In this document: positions 1-8,743 of the stretch, piece after piece
How the letters are laid out: each line of letters starts with the position of its first letter
How positions within the stretch are numbered: position 1 is the first letter of the stretch
Assembly: GCA_024695315.1 (NCBI GenBank)
Contig: JAILIJ010000027.1
Location: 1-27,893 of the forward strand
Direction: 5' to 3'
DNA length: 27,893 nt
Source of the DNA: Bacteroidaceae bacterium
GTDB taxonomy: Bacteria; Bacteroidota; Bacteroidia; Bacteroidales; Bacteroidaceae
Made by a program: the position numbers and the translations under genes
Notes under the pieces: model-generated
What the model saw: the letters and a program-made list of their open reading frames with translations, nothing else
The model's database searches: none
Told to the model about the DNA's origin: nothing

Positions 1-1
1 C

Positions 2-1816
2 TTAAATATCATTGGAACATTGATTCTGCTCTTTGTCGGAACTACCATGTTAGCATCTTGTGGAGATGATGATGATTCTGTGGGAGGAGGCAGCACGGCT
101 GATTTCACAGTAACAAAGACAGAAATCATCTTTAGCAAGACAGGTGGCACGTCATCATTTTCTATTGCAAACGCGGCATCTCCAGAAGTTAGTTCAAATG
201 CAGCATGGTGTACTGTTACAAAGGGTAGTACAACAGCAAAAGGAACGACGAGTTGTACGGTAAATGTAACGGCAAACACTGAGACCGATGAGCGTGTAGC
301 CGTGATAAGCGTAAAGGTTGGAAGTAAGACGGAGAGCATAACTGTCACTCAGGCTGCCGAAGATGGGTTGATAGTAGAACAGACGGAATATGACGTTGCC
401 GCTGAGGGAGGTCAGATTACAGTCAACATCAAAGCTAATGGTGCTTTTGAGGAGACGGTAAGCGATGCGTGGGTGTCATCAATAGATATGCGAGGCATGG
501 AGACATATACACGCAAATATGATATCTCTGCCAATGCAACAGGAAGTCGTAAGGCAACCATCACTTACACCCTTGGAGCGATTGTAGAGACGGTAACAAT
601 CAATCAAGCCTCTGCTGACATGGGAAATATTACTGCTTCGGCAGCTGACATTGCCAAACTCATGTATCCTGGTTGGAATTTGGGAAATACGCTCGAAGCG
701 TGTGACAGTAAGCAGTTATTCACGAATGAAGGGGGCTTAGCTACTGAAATGGGATGGCAGAAGACAAAGACCTCTCAGGCAGTAATCGATGCAGTTCGTG
801 ATGCAGGATTCAAGTCAGTACGTATACCTGTTTCTTGGTTATGTGGTCACGTATCGGGTGGAACAAACTTAGAGCCTGTGATAGATTCTGATTGGATGGC
901 AAGAGTCAAGGAAATCGTAAATTACTGTATAAACGATGGCTTGTATGTTGTGCTGAACGATCATTGGGACGGTGGTTGGATGGAAGTGCAGGGATTCAGT
1001 TCAAGTACTTCGTCATTCACATCTTTGACCGATGAACAGGTGGACGAAAAGATTCACACGTTGAAATACATGTGGACTCAGATAGCCAATGAGTTTAAGG
1101 ACTATGACGAGCATCTTTTGTTTGCAGGTCTAAACGAGCCATTCCAGGAATATTCTTTGTTCAGTACCCGTCATGCTACATTGTCTCCGTTACTCATAAA
1201 GTACAATACCGCCTTTGTTGAGGCAGTACGTGCCACAGGAGGCAACAATGCTGCGCGCACTCTTGTTGTGCAGGGTCCAAGTGTGAATATTGCTTCTTCC
1301 TGCACATATATGGACTCAAGTAAGTTGCCTGAGCAGGCCGGCAAGCTCATGGTAGAGGTTCATTATTATGACCCAGGTCAGTTCTGTGGAACATTCGATT
1401 CCAATGTGTATTTCTGGGGCAGTGGTAATCACACCACCTTGAGTGGTGAGACCGAGCACAATGCAACATGGGGTGAAGAGGATTACATGCGCGAGCAGTT
1501 TGCCAAGCTCAAGAGTACATACACTTCAAAGGGTTATCCAGTCATTATGGGTGAGTATGCTGCTGTATGGCGCACTATATCTTCAGATCAATCCAAGCAT
1601 GATGCTTCAGTAAAACTCTTCTATAAACTTGTGAATGAGTATGGCATAAACAATGGAATCATTCCTTTTGCTTGGGACACCAATTCGCTCAACAATTCAC
1701 CAGAGGGTTCCATGGCCATCATAGATAGGGCACATTGCTCTGTATGGTGTACTGTAGCACTTGACGGTATCAAGGAAGGTGTGGCTGCTGGACAATGGCC
1801 TACAGAATCTTATTAA
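2..1816 (+). CDS. GH5 endoglucanase-type lipoprotein with BACON domains (5' end cut by window edge)
   Basis: Extracellular or surface-anchored glycoside hydrolase of family GH5, expected to cut internal beta-1,4 bonds of a glucan or related hemicellulose. The reading frame is open to the left edge, so the true start lies outside; the TTG at 20 is only an internal codon. The visible N-terminus is a hydrophobic stretch ending in a lipobox, LASC, with the Cys at 59-61. Two BACON-like beta domains follow (about residues 30-200, counting from the TTG), then the GH5 barrel (about 210-598). Seen motifs: GWNLGNTLEA near 218, VRIPVSW, NDHWDGGW, LNEP with acid/base Glu 373, HYYDP, and GEY with nucleophile Glu 512, then a late PFAWDTN. 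All catalytic motifs are intact. GH5_4-like motifs make endoglucanase or xyloglucanase likely, but substrate is inference. It has no type IX C-terminal domain. Confidence 0.9.
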   Translation, partial: LNIIGTLILLFVGTTMLASCGDDDDSVGGGSTADFTVTKTEIIFSKTGGTSSFSIANAASPEVSSNAAWCTVTKGSTTAKGTTSCTVNVTANTETDERVAVISVKVGSKTESITVTQAAEDGLIVEQTEYDVAAEGGQITVNIKANGAFEETVSDAWVSSIDMRGMETYTRKYDISANATGSRKATITYTLGAIVETVTINQASADMGNITASAADIAKLMYPGWNLGNTLEACDSKQLFTNEGGLATEMGWQKTKTSQAVIDAVRDAGFKSVRIPVSWLCGHVSGGTNLEPVIDSDWMARVKEIVNYCINDGLYVVLNDHWDGGWMEVQGFSSSTSSFTSLTDEQVDEKIHTLKYMWTQIANEFKDYDEHLLFAGLNEPFQEYSLFSTRHATLSPLLIKYNTAFVEAVRATGGNNAARTLVVQGPSVNIASSCTYMDSSKLPEQAGKLMVEVHYYDPGQFCGTFDSNVYFWGSGNHTTLSGETEHNATWGEEDYMREQFAKLKSTYTSKGYPVIMGEYAAVWRTISSDQSKHDASVKLFYKLVNEYGINNGIIPFAWDTNSLNNSPEGSMAIIDRAHCSVWCTVALDGIKEGVAAGQWPTESY

Positions 1817-1885
1817 ATTAAGAATTAAGAATTGTATACGAATTGTCACAACTGTAAGACCTTACAACTGCAAAACCAAACAATT

Positions 1886-2275
1886 ATGAAGAAAATAATA
1901 TTCTTAGCAATTTCGATGTGTATGTTCCTATTGACAGGATGTACAAAACAGTCCCCATCATCAGTAGTCGAGAAATTTATCGTATCGATGAAAGAAGACA
2001 AGTATGTCGAAGCTATGGAAATGATGCAATTCAGTGAAAGTGTATCAGATGAAGAGAAAGAAGAGTGGACAGGGCTTATGGAGACAAAGATGAGCGAGTC
2101 ATTGGCAGAAAAGGGTGGCATAGAAAGCTATGAAATAGTGAGTGAAGAAATATTTGATGATGGTAAGGCTGCCCATGTTGTGTATTCTATAGTATATGGC
2201 AATGGTGAGACTGGAGAAGAGACGGTATCTCTTGTTAAGCAAGAGGACAAGTGGTTGATAGAAAGTGGGAAATGA
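1886..2275 (+). CDS. Small DUF4878-like lipoprotein
   Basis: Predicted lipoprotein of 129 residues. The ATG at 1886 is chosen because it places a classical signal directly at the start: MKK, a hydrophobic run, then LTGC as lipobox. An upstream in-frame TTG at 1832 would add 18 residues with no signal-like character. The mature part starts SPSSVVEKFIVSMKEDKYVEA and ends in a sheet-rich half (VSLVKQEDKWLIESGK), the pattern of DUF4878/NTF2-like small lipoproteins whose role is unknown. It lies 69 bases after the GH5 gene and 3 bases before the next gene, so it probably shares a transcript with the latter. Family assignment is by pattern, not by search. Confidence 0.75.
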   Translation: MKKIIFLAISMCMFLLTGCTKQSPSSVVEKFIVSMKEDKYVEAMEMMQFSESVSDEEKEEWTGLMETKMSESLAEKGGIESYEIVSEEIFDDGKAAHVVYSIVYGNGETGEETVSLVKQEDKWLIESGK

Positions 2276-2278
2276 TGT

Positions 2279-2896
2279 ATGAAAGGGTGGTTTGTCATAA
2301 TCTTTTCATTTACTCTGCTTGGTTCGTGCGACAATAATACGATGACAGATGCTACCCTTGATGGTTTTGATACTTCAGTTTTGAAGGAAGGAGATTTGGC
2401 GCTTAGGTGTGGGTATGGTTTAGAAAGCCGTGCCGTTAGTGAGGCGAGTAAATCTTCTTATTCACACATAGGAATTGTTCATCATGATAGTATATTGGGA
2501 TGGTGTGTAATACATTCCGTTCCTGGAGAAAGTCAAGCGAGTGATGGAGTCGATAGAGTCAAGTATGAGTCTGTCGATTCCTTTTATTCTTCAAAAAAAG
2601 CAAGAAACGGTAGTATAGCCCGTGTGAGGTGTAGTGATAGTCAGATGAACCAAGTCGTTCGATATGCCATGCAGAAATATTATTTAGGCACGCCATTCGA
2701 CCATGACTATCTAACACGTGATAGCGTTCGCCTCTATTGTTCTGAACTGGTGTGGCGTTCATATTCTCATGCTGGTGTGGATATAGGCATATCGTGTATG
2801 CACATGAATCCGCTTCATCCCTCGCCAGAGAACGGAATTATCTTCCCATCAGATTTTCTGAAAGACACGTTGGTGTATGAGGTGTTGACGTTCTAA
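2279..2896 (+). CDS. YiiX/YebB-like permuted papain-fold lipoprotein (C92-type)
   Basis: Predicted lipoprotein of 205 residues, signal MKGWFVIIFSFTLLGSC with lipobox LGSC. The body matches the YiiX/YaeF-like permuted NlpC/P60 or papain-like group: YSHIGIV near the N-terminal third, with candidate catalytic His 63, and LYCSELVW with candidate nucleophile Cys 154 in the C-terminal part; the order His before Cys is what makes the fold permuted. Members are thought to hydrolyse amide or ester bonds in cell wall peptides or lipids, but the substrate here is unknown. It starts 3 bases after the preceding lipoprotein gene, suggesting translational coupling. A small lipoprotein next to a predicted envelope hydrolase suggests a shared envelope role; this is inference. 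Confidence 0.78.
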   Translation: MKGWFVIIFSFTLLGSCDNNTMTDATLDGFDTSVLKEGDLALRCGYGLESRAVSEASKSSYSHIGIVHHDSILGWCVIHSVPGESQASDGVDRVKYESVDSFYSSKKARNGSIARVRCSDSQMNQVVRYAMQKYYLGTPFDHDYLTRDSVRLYCSELVWRSYSHAGVDIGISCMHMNPLHPSPENGIIFPSDFLKDTLVYEVLTF

Positions 2897-2935
2897 AGAA
2901 AAGTGTGTTTATCATCTTTTTTACTATGTCATGCT

Positions 2936-2967
2936 ATTGGAATAAATATACTTTTTCATTATCTTTG
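2936..2967 (+). promoter_or_regulatory. Bacteroidetes-type promoter of the HTCS gene
   Basis: TATCTTTG at 2960-2967 matches the -7 consensus TAnnTTTG exactly, and ATTG at 2936-2939 is one mismatch from the -33 element TTTG, with 20 bases between them. It lies about 115 bases before the chosen start of the sensor gene, in a gap (2897-3083) with no other recognisable feature. Confidence 0.6.
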
Positions 2968-3083
2968 CATGTAGTAATCAAAAGGACTATGATGAACGTG
3001 AGACTCTGCTTGTCTTTACTTTTGTTATGAATGGGATTAGCAGTATGTCGAGTACTTTTGTGAGAATAACAAAAATAAATTGC

Positions 3084-6000
3084 ATGAAAAATAAATACTC
3101 TATATATATTCTTTTCGTATGCGTGTTTGCGTTAATAGGTGTGGGCAGAGTATGTGCTCAGACCTTTCAGTTTCATACTTTGAATACGCGTGACGGGTTA
3201 TCGAACAGTACCGTAAATACCTTACTCGAGGACAGTCGAGGATTTCTTTGGATAGGTACAGAGTCAGGTCTCAACAGGTATGACGGTTATGAGGTGAGAA
3301 ATTTCTTTGACTACAATGAAACCACCCCAATTAGTAGTGTTACGGGCTTGCAGGAGGACGGTCTTGGTAATATTTGGGTTGAGAGTACAATGCCATACGT
3401 GAGGTATGTTAGACAGACGCAGGAGTTTGACACAGATGTGATGTCGTATTTGGCTACACTTGGCATTCATATCAATGATGGTTGTAGTGTGAAGGTTGAT
3501 AAGAACGGAGATATATGGGTTGTCAGCAAAGAAAATATCTATCATTACCGTTTTGACACCAAAGAGTTGAAGACTTGGAATGTGCGTGCTGACTTTAATT
3601 TTAACAGCCATGTACATATCTGTACTTGTGCTGATGGTTTATATATTGTGCAAGACAATAACCTATGGCATTTTCATGATGCTATGGGAGGAAAAATGGT
3701 TAAGATGGTGTTGCCTGTTGATATGCAGACTGGTAATAATCATTTGAAGATATATGTAGACAAGAATGAGAATCTGTGGGTTTACTCTTTGTTGAATGAA
3801 AAGATGTGTGTGTTTGAAGGTCCAAAAGATGAAAAGGTTGACATGTTTCAGCTTCCTGAGCACACAAAGTCGATGAGTAACGCCATACGTGATATTTTGG
3901 ACGATGGAAGAGGTAACGTGTGGATAGCTACGGACCATAGTGGTGTGTTTGTGTATAATAAGCAGACTCGACGTTTCACTCATGTTCAGCATCATGCCAA
4001 TGAATTGACATCTATATCTTCCGATAATGTCACCTGCCTTTTGTATGATAAGTATGGTACTATGTGGCTTGGGCATCTAAAGACAGGTGTGTCATTTTGT
4101 AATGAGCGTTACAATTTCTTCTCCTGTCGTGGACGTATGTGTGGAGATATCAGTACCATGTGTTATGACAGCAAGGGCAATTTGTGGTTAGGAACAGATG
4201 GTGATGGAGTGTTTGTTGAGCATCCTGATGGCACGATAGAGTCGACATCCATCCCAAGTATAACGATATCCTCATTGTTAGAGGACAAGGAAGGAGTTAT
4301 GTGGGTTGGTTCGTATAATGACGGCCTGTTCCGTATGAACGGTACAAAGGATTATAAGGTTTATAATGTTGCAAATGGTGCTTTGCCTCATAATTCGGTG
4401 TGGCAGATGGAGCAGGATAGGAATGGTTTCATTTGGTATTCTTCAGCTTTTGGTCCTTTGTCGTGTTTTAATCCAGAAACGAATAAGGCTGAGGTTTACG
4501 ATGCAGGCGATGGAGGCACGATATATGGTCTTTGCATGGAATATGACGGTCTTGACAATCTGTATGTTGGTACTTCGTATGGAGTATGGGTGTGTGATGT
4601 GGCAACTGGAAAGGGGCGTCTGATGCAGACCAACAGTTCAAAGACTCAGAAGCTTACTCATCGGTTTGTGGGCTCCATGTTTTTAGACAGAAAGAATAAT
4701 ATCATGTGGCTTGGTCACATGACGGGCCTTACTGCGTGGGATTTGCGAAATGACACTCTGTATTATCTTGACAAGGAGGACGGTTTCTTGGATAATAATA
4801 TGAAGAGTATCATAGGCGATGCAAATGGTGATGTGTGGATAAGTACTGGTAGAGGCTTGTCGTGTCTGAGGGTGAATAATGATAGGGAGAAAGGGCTTGA
4901 TTTCAATATTCGTAACTACTCGGCTAATGATGGTATACAGGCCAACTATTTTAATAAATTTGCTGCTGCTCAGGGACCTAAAGGCGAGATACTCATGGGT
5001 GCTAACGAGGGATATATACAGGTGGCTCCAAGGAGGATGTATGCCGATACGGAATTGCCTAAGCCTGTGTGGACAGATATTATGGTTGGAGATGAGAGTG
5101 TGAGCATTGGTGACGATGGTATAGAATTGGATTATGATGACTATCAGATAGTCCTCAAGTTCTTTACAGGAAATATTCTTAACGCCAATCATGTCATCTA
5201 TGGTTATCGACTGAATGGTGATGGATGGGTTTACACAAAGGACAACAAGATTTCCTTCTTCTCTTTAGGACCAGGAAAGTATGTGTTAGAGTTGAAGGCA
5301 TGTGACGAAAACGGAAAGTGGGGGGAGACTTTGGTCCTTAATATACATGTCAATCCTCCATTCTATGTTTCCCCAATAGCTATTGTGATATACATCTTGC
5401 TGATCATTGCGTTGACATTCTATGTCTGGAGGACGGCGCGTAGACGTCAGCTGGAAAAGATGGAGAATCATAAGATGGACTTTGAGCGTGAACAGGCTGT
5501 TAGATTGTCGGAGATGAAATTGCGCTTCTTCACAAATATCAGTCATGACTTCCGCACTCCGTTGACGCTTATCATCAGTCCTCTGCAGAGTCTGCTAGGG
5601 GAGGAATTGCCCGACAAGGTTAAAGGTAGGCTTGAGGTTATTCTAAAGAATGCACAGTTGTTACTCAATCAGGTTAATATGTTGCTTGACTTCCGTCGCC
5701 TTGATGTCGGTGCAGAGTCTCTAAATCTAAACCGCTCAGACATAGTGCAGTTTATAGGCAATGTATGTTTGTCATTTCAGGACTATGCTGAGGAACGTTC
5801 CATAAAGTTTGGATTCACGTCAGCTGTTGATGCTATAGTCATGAATTTTGATGGTGGAAAGATAAACAAGATAATGTATAATCTTATCAGCAACGCCTTC
5901 AAGTTTACTCCTGACGGTGGTGAGATAAAGGTAGGGATGGATAGAAAGGGTGATGCCGTAGAGATTAGGGTTTCTGATAGTGGTGATGGCATAGACGATG

Positions 6001-7043
6001 ATGAGAAGGAGGCTGTGTTCCAAAGGTTCTATCAGGTTCGTTCAGATAGTGAGAAGGCAGGAAGCGGCATCGGCTTACATATCGTTAAGGAGTATGTGAA
6101 AATGCACAATGGTACGGTTCGCGTTAATGATAATGTGCCAAAGGGGACAGTCTTTGTTGTTACTATTCCTACTAATCTTGAAGATAAAGAAGTAGGTAAG
6201 ACAAATATTACCGGTGGTCAAGAGGACGTGAAAGATGATGTTGTTACGGATACTACAGAGCAGAGAAATGAGGCTATAGATAGATATACTATACTTGTGG
6301 TGGATGACAATCGTGATATGTGTAATTTCGTCGCTAATAGTCTTAGTGACGAGTATGATGTGCTTACGGCAGGTGATGGTGAAGACGCTTTGAATGTGTT
6401 AAAGAATAATGATATCAATCTTGTGGTCAGTGATGTCATGATGCCAAAAATTGATGGTATAGAGTTATGTAAGCGAATAAAGACGACTATGCAGTGGTCT
6501 CATATCCCTGTCATACTGCTTACTGCTAAGACAGCAGATGTGGCCGTTATTGAAGGGCTTCAGCAGGGTGCAGATGACTATATTACTAAACCATTTAATA
6601 TTGAACATTTGAGGCTTCGTGTCAAGAAGTTTGTGGAATGGACCAATAATGCGCACAAGATGTTTAATCAGAAAATGGATGTTAAGCCAAGTGATATTAC
6701 CATCACGTCGTTGGATGAGCAGTTTGTGCAGAATGCTATGCGTATCGTTGAGGATAATATCTCTGATGAGAATTTTTCTGTTGAGACGCTTGGTAAGGAA
6801 CTGGGTATGTCACGTACAAATCTATACAAGAAGTTGTTAAGTATCACTGGGCGCGGTCCTCATGATTTTATACGTATCATGCGCCTTAAGAGGGCATGTC
6901 AGCTGCTTGAGAAGTCGCAGATGCAGATTGCTGAGATAGCGTATGAGGTGGGGTATAGTTCGCCAAAGAGATTTTCTGAAAATTTCAAGAGTGAATATGG
7001 AATGACTCCAAGTCAGTATGTCAAGTCGGTGAATGGGGAGTGA
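3084..7043 (+). CDS. Hybrid two-component system regulator (HTCS), sensor kinase-receiver-AraC fusion
   Basis: One-protein two-component system that senses an oligosaccharide in the periplasm and controls nearby polysaccharide genes. The ATG at 3084 is preferred over 3027 because it starts a proper signal peptide (MKNKYSIYILF...CAQ); length is then 1319 residues. Order of domains: about 12 Reg_prop beta-propeller repeats (for example DSRGFLWIGTESGL, DGRGNVWIATD, DANGDVWISTGRGL), a Y_Y_Y domain, one membrane segment (IAIVIYILLIIALTFYVW), HisKA with phospho-acceptor His 821 in SHDFRTP, HATPase_c (NLISNAFKFTPDGG, DSGDGID, GSGIGLH), a receiver with Asp 1117 in VSDVMMP, and a C-terminal AraC HTH. 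All key residues are present. The ligand cannot be read from sequence; targets are probably the GH5 locus or the following esterase. Confidence 0.96.
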   Translation: MKNKYSIYILFVCVFALIGVGRVCAQTFQFHTLNTRDGLSNSTVNTLLEDSRGFLWIGTESGLNRYDGYEVRNFFDYNETTPISSVTGLQEDGLGNIWVESTMPYVRYVRQTQEFDTDVMSYLATLGIHINDGCSVKVDKNGDIWVVSKENIYHYRFDTKELKTWNVRADFNFNSHVHICTCADGLYIVQDNNLWHFHDAMGGKMVKMVLPVDMQTGNNHLKIYVDKNENLWVYSLLNEKMCVFEGPKDEKVDMFQLPEHTKSMSNAIRDILDDGRGNVWIATDHSGVFVYNKQTRRFTHVQHHANELTSISSDNVTCLLYDKYGTMWLGHLKTGVSFCNERYNFFSCRGRMCGDISTMCYDSKGNLWLGTDGDGVFVEHPDGTIESTSIPSITISSLLEDKEGVMWVGSYNDGLFRMNGTKDYKVYNVANGALPHNSVWQMEQDRNGFIWYSSAFGPLSCFNPETNKAEVYDAGDGGTIYGLCMEYDGLDNLYVGTSYGVWVCDVATGKGRLMQTNSSKTQKLTHRFVGSMFLDRKNNIMWLGHMTGLTAWDLRNDTLYYLDKEDGFLDNNMKSIIGDANGDVWISTGRGLSCLRVNNDREKGLDFNIRNYSANDGIQANYFNKFAAAQGPKGEILMGANEGYIQVAPRRMYADTELPKPVWTDIMVGDESVSIGDDGIELDYDDYQIVLKFFTGNILNANHVIYGYRLNGDGWVYTKDNKISFFSLGPGKYVLELKACDENGKWGETLVLNIHVNPPFYVSPIAIVIYILLIIALTFYVWRTARRRQLEKMENHKMDFEREQAVRLSEMKLRFFTNISHDFRTPLTLIISPLQSLLGEELPDKVKGRLEVILKNAQLLLNQVNMLLDFRRLDVGAESLNLNRSDIVQFIGNVCLSFQDYAEERSIKFGFTSAVDAIVMNFDGGKINKIMYNLISNAFKFTPDGGEIKVGMDRKGDAVEIRVSDSGDGIDDDEKEAVFQRFYQVRSDSEKAGSGIGLHIVKEYVKMHNGTVRVNDNVPKGTVFVVTIPTNLEDKEVGKTNITGGQEDVKDDVVTDTTEQRNEAIDRYTILVVDDNRDMCNFVANSLSDEYDVLTAGDGEDALNVLKNNDINLVVSDVMMPKIDGIELCKRIKTTMQWSHIPVILLTAKTADVAVIEGLQQGADDYITKPFNIEHLRLRVKKFVEWTNNAHKMFNQKMDVKPSDITITSLDEQFVQNAMRIVEDNISDENFSVETLGKELGMSRTNLYKKLLSITGRGPHDFIRIMRLKRACQLLEKSQMQIAEIAYEVGYSSPKRFSENFKSEYGMTPSQYVKSVNGE

Positions 7044-7168
7044 TGATTTTACGTGTCTGTGTATACGCCTCTAATATCATCTTTTTAACTACAATTTAAC
7101 TCCATTTTATCCACTCTTTGACTATTTCCGAGACATAAATTATAAACGCATATATAGAATTTAAGATT

Positions 7169-8605
7169 ATGAGAAACATTGGTTTATTTTTTGCGCTTAT
7201 GGCATCTTTGTCAGCAGGCGCAAAGGTTAAGTTGCCAGCATTACTGTGTGATAACATGGTTTTGCAGCAGAACTCAGATGCTCGCCTGTGGGGGGAGGCT
7301 GAGGCTAAGTCTAAGATTTCGGTTACTACGTCTTGGACAAATGAGGTGTATTCCACTTATGCTGGAGCTGATGGTAAATGGTGTCTATCAATAAAGACTC
7401 CTGAGGCGAGTTTTGAGGCTCAGAGTGTGACGATAATGGAGGGGAAGGCCGACAAGATAACTTTGCGTGATGTACTTATTGGTGAGGTGTGGCTTGCCAG
7501 TGGACAGAGTAATATGGAAATGCCGTTGAAGGGATTTCCTGGATGCTGTGTGAAAGACGGGGCACATGATGCTATGTATGCTATGCGTGAGAGTCCTTAC
7601 GTGAGAATGTTTAATGTTAAGCAGCTGCAGAGTTATAGGTTGGTGGAGTCTTGTAAAGGACAATGGATGAAGCCTACGTTTAGCAATGCCTTGGAATTTT
7701 CTGCCACAGCATATTATTTTGCGGCTTCGTTGAGCAATGCGTTACAGGTTCCTGTGGGTATTGTGAATAGCAGCTATGGAGGTTCGCATGTGGAGAGCTG
7801 GACTCCAAAGGATATATTGGAAACATATCCTGACATTCCAACGGATAGTGTTGGAGTATATAGTTTTGGACAATATCAATTCGACAGACCGCTTGTTCTG
7901 TATAATGGAATGTTTAATCCTATAAAGAATTTTACATATAAAGGTATTATATGGTATCAGGGATGTGGCAATGTGGGACATGCGGACACTTACGCCGAGA
8001 GGTTGAAGAACATGGTGGAGCGTTGGAGAAAAGATATGAATCTTGGCGATATCCCTTTCTATTATGTTGAGATTGCTCCTTATATGTTTGGCGATGGTAA
8101 GTCTATTGAGGGAGCCTTGTTGCGTGAGGCTCAGTATAAAGCTCAGTATCTAATTCCGAATAGCGATCTTATAAGTACCAATGACCTTGTTGAGCCTATT
8201 GAGGTATATAATATTCATCCTCGTCAGAAACGCACAGTGGGCTTGCGTCTTGCGCTGCTTGCTATGAACAAGACTTATGGAATGAGCAATTTGCCTTGTA
8301 GTGGTCCTCGATACGATAAGAGCAAGTTTAGGATTGTGGATGGCAAGGCTATTGTTGGATTTACGAGTTTGTATATGGGTATATGTCGTAACTATGGCTT
8401 GACGGGATTTGAGATTGCTGGTGAAGACCGTGTGTTCTATCCTGCTAATGCTGAGTTTCACTGGCAGACGAATGAAGTGTATCTGACATCAGATTCTGTA
8501 CCTCACCCTGTAGCTGTTCGTTATTGTTTCAAGGATTTCCAAATAGGTAATCTGATTGGTGGAAATGAACTGCCTTTGTTCCCGTTCCGCACTGATAATT
8601 GGTAG
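7169..8605 (+). CDS. Sialate O-acetylesterase-like SGNH carbohydrate esterase
   Basis: Secreted esterase of 478 residues expected to remove acetyl groups from carbohydrate. A signal peptide is seen (MRNIGLFFALMASLSAGA). The SASA-type SGNH core carries LASGQSNMEMPL with candidate nucleophile Ser 114, SSYGGSHVESW, IIWYQGCGN, and a late NIHP with candidate catalytic His 350. The C-terminus NELPLFPFRTDNW is typical of this group in gut Bacteroidetes, where such proteins occur in plant-polysaccharide loci and act as xylan, xyloglucan or mannan acetylesterases rather than on sialic acid; true substrate is not determined here. It lies 125 bases after the HTCS gene, with only a weak promoter-like match in the gap, and ends before a strong terminator. 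Confidence 0.85.
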   Translation: MRNIGLFFALMASLSAGAKVKLPALLCDNMVLQQNSDARLWGEAEAKSKISVTTSWTNEVYSTYAGADGKWCLSIKTPEASFEAQSVTIMEGKADKITLRDVLIGEVWLASGQSNMEMPLKGFPGCCVKDGAHDAMYAMRESPYVRMFNVKQLQSYRLVESCKGQWMKPTFSNALEFSATAYYFAASLSNALQVPVGIVNSSYGGSHVESWTPKDILETYPDIPTDSVGVYSFGQYQFDRPLVLYNGMFNPIKNFTYKGIIWYQGCGNVGHADTYAERLKNMVERWRKDMNLGDIPFYYVEIAPYMFGDGKSIEGALLREAQYKAQYLIPNSDLISTNDLVEPIEVYNIHPRQKRTVGLRLALLAMNKTYGMSNLPCSGPRYDKSKFRIVDGKAIVGFTSLYMGICRNYGLTGFEIAGEDRVFYPANAEFHWQTNEVYLTSDSVPHPVAVRYCFKDFQIGNLIGGNELPLFPFRTDNW

Positions 8606-8658
8606 ACGAATGGTAGGACGTTCATGGTTAGTATGGGCTATGTACAGATAAAGAAAAG

Positions 8659-8693
8659 AGGTAAATGGACACACGTCCCTTTACCTTCTTTTT
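8659..8693. terminator. Bidirectional intrinsic terminator between the esterase gene and recG
   Basis: Arms GGTAAATGGAC (8660-8670) and GTCCCTTTACC (8675-8685) pair with one T-C mismatch around the loop ACAC. The plus strand continues TTCTTTTT and the minus strand continues TCTTTTCTTT, so it can end both converging units. Confidence 0.85.
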
Positions 8694-8743
8694 ACTTCTA
8701 TATTATTTTTATCTAACTTCGGTTCTTGGTCCCCTATACTAAT

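Noticed and set aside
1853..1866. Small hairpin TGTAA-GACC-TTACA after the GH5 gene as a terminator
   Set aside because: Five-base stem and no T-tract follow it, so it does not qualify.
7117..7148. Possible promoter of the esterase gene (TTTG, 20 bases, TATAAACG)
   Set aside because: The -33 and spacing fit but the -7 element has three mismatches to TAnnTTTG, too weak to list.
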